DNA from: Candidatus Limadaptatus stercoravium
GTDB lineage: Bacteria > Bacillota > Clostridia > Christensenellales > CAG-917
DNA length: 36,339 bases
Direction of reading: 5' to 3'
Assembly: GCA_018710835.1 (NCBI GenBank)
Contig: DVJC01000006.1
Coordinates: forward strand, 1-36,339
Of this stretch, positions 31,250 through 36,339 are shown one piece after another. Made by a program: the position numbers and the translations under genes. The notes beneath the pieces are model-generated. The model was not told where the DNA came from. It worked only from the letters and a program-made list of their open reading frames with translations, and made no database searches. Each line of letters starts with the position of its first letter. The stretch's first letter is position 1.

Positions 31250-32787
31250 ACAGTAGCCTCCGTCGCTTCGGACATTTTGAGTTCCTTTTCAATCCGTTCA
31301 CTGCACAGGTCGGCATAATAAAGGCATGCCAGCAGAGCTTCGCCGCATTCTTTTTCGAAAGGCATACCCAACGCGCGCCTCACTCTGTATGCCGTGCCGT
31401 CGAAGTGCTGTCTCAGGCGCGTTACGCGGGGAGCGAACCTGCGTCGTACATAAATGATCCTGCGCGGATCGAGTTTCAGTTCGTATCCGAAGTTTATAGC
31501 GATATCGTCCAGTGGCACGAGATAAAGATCGCTGTCAAGTTTTGCGCCAAAGATCGCAGGCAAGTCGTCCTTTTCGGCTTTCTTTGCCGCGTCAGCCGCT
31601 TTTTCCTGCAGTTTGTCTTTAAGTTCCGCGGCGGTCATGTCGGCGATCACATAGAAATACATGTTCGGCTTGCCGCCCTCTATAAGGTCGCGCGCGAGTC
31701 CCAAAAAATTGTTCTCTACGGAAAAAGGCTTCAGGCAGCTTGCTTCGATGCCGTAGTTTTTGGAGAGCGTATCCAGTATGATTTCCTGCAGTGCGGCGGC
31801 GGTCCCGCTTGCTCCGGGAGTTTTGCATGAAGAAAAAGCCTTTTCTTTGAGAGCGAGCGATATCGGCTGCGCAAATTTATCCTTCCACGTGGTTTTTCTT
31901 TTGCCGCGCTTTTCTATTAGTACATATCCGTCCGTTGTGAATACCAGTCCGTTTATACCCAGTTGGTTGCCGAGTCTGGATTCCGGCAGAGGAGAGACTT
32001 TGTCTTTGAATTCGTAAATGTCGCGTATTGTGATGTTGCCGTCGAGTTTGTAATCCATACAGCGGTTGGTGACCAGCATATAAAAGTATTGCGACCGCTG
32101 CGTTTTGAGCGTAAGACTTTTTCCGTCGGATTCGACGTCCTGCAGTCTGACAGTGACGGTATTGCGTATGGATGAACCGCCGTGAGCTTTGAGAAGCTCC
32201 GTTGCATGTTCGCGGATGAAGGAGGGGAGTTCGGACATTTCTTTCGAATCGGCAAAGACCATACTTGTGTCGCCGTTTACGTTTGCATACACATTCAGCC
32301 CGGAGAGAAAGAGTCTGCCGTCCATGTATTCGTTGATGTCATTTTCGCGCCGCGCATATTCTTCCGAGTAAGTGTCGGCGACCATATTCCGGGGCCTCTT
32401 GCGATCATGAGGCACTCGTTTCAGCTGCATGAATATGCCGTCGGGCGAAAACACGTTGCCGTTTGTTTCCTTGGTCGGATCCGGAACGGTATGCTTATAA
32501 TATTTTGATATTATTTTATGATGGTCGTCTTCCAGTTTCAGCGACTCTTCCATCGTGTGCTTTATTTTCAATGCGATTTTTGCCACAATGAGGGAGAAAG
32601 CCGCGGCAAGGAAGATCGACAGCATATCTGTCCCGGTAATAAACTCCAGGATTTTGTTTTTGGCGTTTTCTCCGGAAGCGAACGCGCCGCCTAGTGCAAG
32701 CACCGCAAGAGCGAAAAGTATGAGTGCGATCAGCTGCACCCAAAAGTTTTTGAAGATTTTTTCGCAGATCTTAAAGAACTTTTTCAT
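31246..32787 (-). CDS. Membrane-anchored protein with degenerate Nudix-like domain
   Basis: Unknown function. The ATG at 32787 (MKKFFKICEK) is preferred over the GTG nine bases upstream, which lies inside the AGGTGGGG ribosome site; length 513. Two membrane segments (about 16-38 and 53-74) are followed by a cytosolic part. Residues 205-350 resemble the fold context of Nudix proteins: a lead-in with strands RSQYFYMLVTNRCMDYKL (232-249), then LGINGLVFTTDGYVLIEKRG (276-295), TWKDKFAQPIS (300-310), and GTAAALQEIILDTLSKNYGI (328-347) where the Nudix box should be. The catalytic REUXEE residues are absent, so it would bind rather than cleave a nucleotide-like ligand. A helical Lys/Glu-rich stretch (385-410) and a basic end follow. 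First gene of the three-gene module, in A/T-richer DNA. Confidence 0.6.
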   Translation of the reverse strand: MKKFFKICEKIFKNFWVQLIALILFALAVLALGGAFASGENAKNKILEFITGTDMLSIFLAAAFSLIVAKIALKIKHTMEESLKLEDDHHKIISKYYKHTVPDPTKETNGNVFSPDGIFMQLKRVPHDRKRPRNMVADTYSEEYARRENDINEYMDGRLFLSGLNVYANVNGDTSMVFADSKEMSELPSFIREHATELLKAHGGSSIRNTVTVRLQDVESDGKSLTLKTQRSQYFYMLVTNRCMDYKLDGNITIRDIYEFKDKVSPLPESRLGNQLGINGLVFTTDGYVLIEKRGKRKTTWKDKFAQPISLALKEKAFSSCKTPGASGTAAALQEIILDTLSKNYGIEASCLKPFSVENNFLGLARDLIEGGKPNMYFYVIADMTAAELKDKLQEKAADAAKKAEKDDLPAIFGAKLDSDLYLVPLDDIAINFGYELKLDPRRIIYVRRRFAPRVTRLRQHFDGTAYRVRRALGMPFEKECGEALLACLYYADLCSERIEKELKMSEATEATV

Positions 32788-32818
32788 TTTCCCCACCTGT
32801 AGAAGATATTACTCAAAT

Positions 32819-32848
32819 AATATATCACAAAATATCGCATGCGGTCAA
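32819..32848 (-). promoter_or_regulatory. Promoter of the three-gene module
   Basis: On the minus strand TTGACC (32848-32843), 18 bp, TATATT (32824-32819), 31 nt before the ATG at 32787. Surroundings are very A/T-rich. Confidence 0.6.
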
Positions 32849-32902
32849 CAGCGGCGGACTTCGGCGGCTATGCGCGGCGGATCCGCTTCGGATGGCGGAT
32901 TG

Positions 32903-32931
32903 TCATATTCGGCGGAAGGGGGGCATATGTT
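32903..32931 (+). promoter_or_regulatory. Sigma-E-like sporulation promoter of spoIVA
   Basis: TCATATT (32903-32909), a 14-bp spacer and CATATGTT (32924-32931) resemble the sigma-E consensus (ATATT, 14-15 bp, CATACA-T), with two mismatches in the -10. The -10 ends 25 nt before the spoIVA ATG, and GGAGG lies at 32947-32951. In Bacillus subtilis spoIVA is under sigma-E, which supports the reading. Confidence 0.5.
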
Positions 32932-32956
32932 TCAGTAAACCGAAACGGAGGAGTTT

Positions 32957-34435
32957 ATGGACAAATTCGACCTTTATCGAGACATTGCCACACGCACGGG
33001 AGGGGACGTTTACGTCGGCGTCGTCGGACCGGTCAGGACGGGCAAATCCACCATCATCAAGCAGTTTATGGAGAAGCTGGTGGTCGGCGGCATCGAAAAC
33101 AAAGACGTGCGCGCACGCGCCGTCGACGAGATACCGCAGTCCGCCGACGGAAAAACCATCATGACGACTCAGCCCAAGTTCGTGCCGGCGGATGCGGTGA
33201 GGGTGGTTTTTCAGGACAATCTTGCCGTCAACATGAGGCTCATCGACTGCGTGGGCTACATGGTGAGCGGAGCTCTCGGCGGCGAGGAGGACGGCAGAGA
33301 ACGCATGGTGCGCACTCCGTGGTCCGACGAAGAGATGCCCTTTTCCGAGGCGGCGGCGCTCGGCACGGACAAAGTCATCCGTGAGCACAGCACGGTTGCG
33401 CTCGCCGTCACCACGGACGGCTCGTTCACGGACATCCCGCGCGAGGCGTACGAACCTGCCGAGGAGCGCGTCATCGAGGAACTGAAGCGTACAGGGAAGC
33501 CTTTTGCCATAGTGCTCAACACCGCGGATCCGGCGTCCGAGCAGGCGTACGCGCTTAAATGCGCGTTGGAAGAAAAGTACGGCGTGTCCGTATCTCTCGT
33601 CAATGCGCTGAACATGAGCGAGAGCGACATATCCGGTATAATGGAAAACATATTGCTCGAATTCGGGGTGAGGCTCATCGACTTCGATCTGCCCCGCTGG
33701 GTGCAGGCGCTTGCTCCCGATGACGACGTGGTGAAGGAGATCGTGTCCGCCGTGCGCGAGATGGGCGAGAATGTGTCGAAGATGAAAGATTACACCCTGG
33801 TGGACGAGTATTTCGCGGACAAGGAGTTCTGGAAAACGCCGGACAAGGTGGAGCTTGACGCCGGCAAGGGCAGGGTGTATGTCGCCGTTGCGCCGAAGGA
33901 CGACGTGTTCTTCAAAGTGGCGAGCCGCGAATGCGGTCTGGAACTTGCTGACGACTTCGCCTTGCTTTCCCACCTCAAACAGCTCGCCCGTGCGCGCCGA
34001 AGGACGGAAAAGCTCATCGACGCGATCGACCAGGTGGAAGCCACGGGCTACGGCATCGTGCTCCCCACCATGGAGGAGATGGTGCTCGAAGAGCCGGAGA
34101 TCATACGTCAGGGACAGCAGTACGGCGTGAAACTCAAAGCGAGCGCGCCTTCGCTGCACATCATGAAAGTGGATGTGGAAACGGAAGTGCGTCCCATCGT
34201 GGGCAGCGAGCAGCAGAGCTCCGAACTCGTGGACGCGATGCTGGGCGATTTCGAGAACGACAAGCAGGCTATATGGGACACCAACATCTTCGGGCGCTCG
34301 CTCTCATCGCTGGTCGCGGACGGCATCAACAACAAGCTGATGAGCGTGCCCGTCGACGCGGAGCAAAAGCTGCGCAAGACTCTCGGCCGCATCGTCAACG
34401 AGGGCAAGGGCGGAGTGATCTGCATACTTCTGTGA
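32957..34435 (+). CDS. spoIVA: Stage IV sporulation protein A, spore coat morphogenetic ATPase
   Basis: Polymerises around the forespore and forms the base of the spore coat in the mother cell. The 492-residue protein has the ATPase domain at the N-terminus with Walker A GPVRTGKST at 24-32 and the conserved IDCVGYMVSGA segment; the middle and C-terminal domains are present and the protein ends in GGVICILL, the conserved tail needed for localisation in the family. Its presence means the organism descends from, and probably is, an endospore former. No clear plus-strand terminator follows; the hairpins downstream are oriented for the opposite strand. Confidence 0.97.
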   Translation: MDKFDLYRDIATRTGGDVYVGVVGPVRTGKSTIIKQFMEKLVVGGIENKDVRARAVDEIPQSADGKTIMTTQPKFVPADAVRVVFQDNLAVNMRLIDCVGYMVSGALGGEEDGRERMVRTPWSDEEMPFSEAAALGTDKVIREHSTVALAVTTDGSFTDIPREAYEPAEERVIEELKRTGKPFAIVLNTADPASEQAYALKCALEEKYGVSVSLVNALNMSESDISGIMENILLEFGVRLIDFDLPRWVQALAPDDDVVKEIVSAVREMGENVSKMKDYTLVDEYFADKEFWKTPDKVELDAGKGRVYVAVAPKDDVFFKVASRECGLELADDFALLSHLKQLARARRRTEKLIDAIDQVEATGYGIVLPTMEEMVLEEPEIIRQGQQYGVKLKASAPSLHIMKVDVETEVRPIVGSEQQSSELVDAMLGDFENDKQAIWDTNIFGRSLSSLVADGINNKLMSVPVDAEQKLRKTLGRIVNEGKGGVICILL

Positions 34436-34465
34436 GCGGTCTGCCGCAATAAGCATAAATCACAT

Positions 34466-34501
34466 AAAAAAGAGTTTATATCACCAAAACGTGATGTAAA
34501 C
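34466..34501 (-). terminator. Minus-strand intrinsic terminator
   Basis: An 11-bp stem with one G-U pair (34474-34484 with 34491-34501) and a CAAAAC loop; the A-run at 34466-34471 is a T tract on the minus strand. Oriented to stop transcription from the UPF0210 operon before it runs into spoIVA. Confidence 0.6.
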
Positions 34502-34533
34502 GCAGCGTTGCGAAAAATCAAAGAAGCCGAAAA

Positions 34534-34564
34534 TAAAAGAGAGGCGGAGAGCACAGGCTCTCCG
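34534..34564 (-). terminator. First minus-strand terminator after the UPF0210 gene
   Basis: An 8-bp stem (34545-34552 with 34557-34564) with an ACAG loop, followed on the minus strand by CTCTCTTTTATTTT. It lies about 110 nt after the UPF0210 stop; the stretch between holds further GC-rich inverted segments (GTCGG/CCGAC at about 34594-34611). Confidence 0.6.
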
Positions 34565-34670
34565 TCTCCCGCCGTTTGCGCAATTTCCGTCTGTCGGCTT
34601 CCGTACTCCGACGGCGCCTGCCGCGTTTAGGCGGCGGAATTTCCGACGGAGAGAGAAAGCGTGTTCGGGA

Positions 34671-36020
34671 TCAGTTCTTGAAGCTGTGTATGGGGGCGGG
34701 GATCCTGCCGCCGCGCGCTATGAACGCGTCCGCGTTTTCCTTGCCCACGGGCATGATGGGAGCGCGTCCGAGCAGACCGCCGAACTCCACTTCGCCTTCC
34801 TCTTTGCCCGCGACGGGGATGACGCGCACCGCCGTGGTCTTGTTGTTGATGACGCCGATCGCCGCTTCGTCCGCTATGATGGCGGACACCGTCGCCGCGC
34901 TCGTGCTGCCGGGGATGGCGATCATGTCCAGACCCACGCTGCACACCGAGGTCATTGCCTCCAGTTTGTCCAGTGAGAGCGCGCCGCTTCTCACCGCTTC
35001 GATCATGCCTATGTCCTCGCTGACGGGGATGAATGCGCCGGAAAGTCCGCCGACGTGCGAGCTTGCCATTGTGCCGCCCTTTTTCACGGCGTCGTTGAGC
35101 ATGGCAAGGCATGCGGTAGTGCCGTGCGCGCCGACGGAGGAGAGCCCCATCTCTTCGAGCACCTCTCCCACGCTGTCGTTGCGTATAGGGGTGGGGGCGA
35201 GGGAGAGATCGACTATGCCGAACTCCGCGCCGAGCGCTTTTGCCGCTTCACGGCCTATCAGTTCGCCCATTCTGGTGATCTTGAAAGAGGTGTTCTTTAT
35301 GGTTTCGGACAGCACGTCGCAGCTCTCTCCGCGAATGTTTTCCAACGCCGCTTTCACCACACCGGGACCGGACACTCCCACGTTCACCACGCAGTCGCCC
35401 TCGCTCACGCCGTTGAACGAGCCCGCCATGAAGGGGTTGTCCTCCACCGCGTTTGCGAACACTACCAGCTTGGCGCATCCTATACCGTCGCGGTCGGCGG
35501 TGAGCTCCGCCGTACGTTTCACCACCTCGCCCATGAGCTTCACCGCGTCCATGTTGATGCCCGCGCGGGTGGAGCCGACGTTCACGCTCGCGCACACGCG
35601 GTCGGTGGCGGCGAGCACTTCGGGGATGGTGAGGATGAACTCTCTTTCCTCTTTGGTCATGGACTTTTGCACCAGGGCGGTGTAGCCCCCGATGAAGTCC
35701 ACGTCCACCGTCTTTGCCGCTTCGTCCATGGCGAGCGCGATCTTGCGGTATCCGCCGCTCGCCGCGCCGATAAGGCTTACCGGACTCACCGACAGACGTT
35801 TGTTGACGATGGGGATGCCGTATTTGGACTGTATCTCTTCCACCACCTCTTTCAGTCTGCCGGCACGGGAGAGCAGTTTGCGCTTCACGTTTTCGGCGGT
35901 CCTGTCCGCGTCGTCGGAGATGCAGTCGAAAAGACTCAGGTGCAGCGTGACGGTGCGGATGTCGAGGTGCTGATCCTTGATCATGGATATTGTTTGTATG
36001 ATTTCCTGTTGGTTGAGCAT
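34671..36020 (-). CDS. UPF0210 (DUF711, PFL family) protein
   Basis: Conserved protein of unknown function found in many Firmicutes and archaea, often annotated as PFL family protein. The 449 residues match the usual length of about 450. Family blocks seen: the N-terminal [31 protein letters not shown] (about 161-178), [40 protein letters not shown], and the end [26 protein letters not shown]. No membrane segment. It follows the ACT-domain gene by 12 nt with GAGGAC before the start; this ACT-UPF0210 pair is a conserved arrangement, which suggests a linked amino-acid-sensing role, but that is inference. Confidence 0.93.
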   Translation of the reverse strand: MLNQQEIIQTISMIKDQHLDIRTVTLHLSLFDCISDDADRTAENVKRKLLSRAGRLKEVVEEIQSKYGIPIVNKRLSVSPVSLIGAASGGYRKIALAMDEAAKTVDVDFIGGYTALVQKSMTKEEREFILTIPEVLAATDRVCASVNVGSTRAGINMDAVKLMGEVVKRTAELTADRDGIGCAKLVVFANAVEDNPFMAGSFNGVSEGDCVVNVGVSGPGVVKAALENIRGESCDVLSETIKNTSFKITRMGELIGREAAKALGAEFGIVDLSLAPTPIRNDSVGEVLEEMGLSSVGAHGTTACLAMLNDAVKKGGTMASSHVGGLSGAFIPVSEDIGMIEAVRSGALSLDKLEAMTSVCSVGLDMIAIPGSTSAATVSAIIADEAAIGVINNKTTAVRVIPVAGKEEGEVEFGGLLGRAPIMPVGKENADAFIARGGRIPAPIHSFKN

Positions 36021-36032
36021 AGTCCTCTCCGG

Positions 36033-36302
36033 TCAGATCCTGTGCATGGAGTTGAAGATGTCCTCGTGCTGTACGCGTATCTCGACGCCGAGCTCCGCGC
36101 CCACGGCGGCGAGAGCTTCGTTCACTGCGCCGACCGCCAGCCCCTCTTTCAGGGTGATGAGCATGATCATGGTGAAATAAGACCCCTGCATTACGGTCTG
36201 GGAGATGTCCTCGACGTTGCAGCCGAGCTCGTAAAGTCTTGTGGTGACTTTGGCAATTATACCTGTGCGGTCCTTGCCGATGACAGAAACTATGGCTTTC
36301 AT
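36033..36302 (-). CDS. ACT-domain protein, UPF0237
   Basis: An 89-residue protein made of a single ACT domain (KAIVSVIGKDRTGIIAKVTT at the start, then YFTMIMLITL), of the UPF0237 group related to the glycine cleavage repressor type ACT proteins. ACT domains bind amino acids or other small ligands and control partner proteins. The ATG at 36302 has a GGAGGG site (36305-36310). It is the first gene of the pair with UPF0210, and a TATAAT lies 29 nt upstream. Expected to act in the cytosol, probably as a dimer or higher oligomer. Confidence 0.93.
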   Translation of the reverse strand: MKAIVSVIGKDRTGIIAKVTTRLYELGCNVEDISQTVMQGSYFTMIMLITLKEGLAVGAVNEALAAVGAELGVEIRVQHEDIFNSMHRI

Positions 36303-36330
36303 AAGCCCTCCGCTTTGGATTTTTCGATTG

Positions 36331-36336
36331 ATTATA
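36331..36336 (-). promoter_or_regulatory. -10 box of the ACT-UPF0210 operon
   Basis: A perfect TATAAT on the minus strand (36336-36331), about 29 nt before the ATG. Its -35 box lies beyond the window end, so the promoter is incomplete here. Confidence 0.5.
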
Positions 36337-36339
36337 TCA

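Noticed and set aside
1-36339. tRNA, rRNA, insertion sequences, phage genes or toxin-antitoxin pairs
   Set aside because: I found no tRNA-like T-loop with matching arms, no rRNA segments, no transposase or integrase motifs, and no typical toxin-antitoxin pair; the XRE gene has a membrane protein and an esterase as neighbours.

Overview
The window reads as ordinary chromosome from a spore-forming, monoderm member of the class Clostridia. The evidence is spoIVA, RNase J instead of RNase E, several lipoproteins with short LxxC lipoboxes, a one-chain Clostridia-type PurL, the UPF0210 (DUF711) plus ACT gene pair, and strong AGGAGG ribosome sites. The DNA is fairly GC-rich and most genes favour G/C in the third codon position. 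The lipoprotein style and the split PurH suggest an uncultured gut lineage near Christensenellales, but that placement is a guess. I saw no rRNA, tRNA, CRISPR array, phage or insertion sequence.

Layout: (1) 1-2348, minus strand: serC-serA, serine biosynthesis. (2) 2405-9194, plus strand: RNase J, a diverged GT-B glycosyltransferase-like protein, a PDZ/radical-SAM/DUF512 protein, the GTPase Der and a class I aminotransferase. (3) 9188-9530: an intergenic array of 53-bp repeats ending in a strong terminator. (4) 9608-12578, minus strand: three lipoprotein genes, namely one of unknown function, a discoidin-GH18 glycosidase and a 46-residue mini-lipoprotein. (5) 12735-15200, plus strand: amidohydrolase and proline-iminopeptidase-like hydrolase, closed by a terminator. 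(6) 15267-17421: an esterase lipoprotein, an XRE regulator with an apparent frameshift, and a divergent zinc-ribbon membrane protein. (7) 17491-29271, plus strand: a long purine operon, purE-purM-purN-purO-purH(AICARFT only)-purD-purL-guaB-folD, led by an unusual 5' leader. (8) 29337-32848, minus strand: a compact three-gene module (membrane protein with Nudix-like domain, PfkB sugar kinase, 2-hydroxyacid dehydrogenase) that is visibly more AT-rich than its surroundings. (9) 32903-34435: spoIVA with a sigma-E-like promoter. (10) 34466-36336, minus strand: ACT-domain gene and UPF0210 gene.

How it works together: the purine operon covers all steps from phosphoribosylamine to IMP except PurF (before it), PurC and PurB, then continues to XMP through GuaB; FolD supplies the 10-formyl-THF used by PurN and the AICAR transformylase. 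IMP formation is divided between a stand-alone AICAR transformylase and a PurO-type cyclohydrolase instead of the usual bifunctional PurH. SerC and SerA feed serine and so one-carbon units. The most unusual material is the purE leader (a possibly leaderless 37-codon ORF abutting an intrinsic terminator), the 53-bp alternating repeats, a 45-bp terminator module present twice, the frameshifted and apparently leaderless XRE gene, and the three-gene Nudix-like/sugar kinase/dehydrogenase module.
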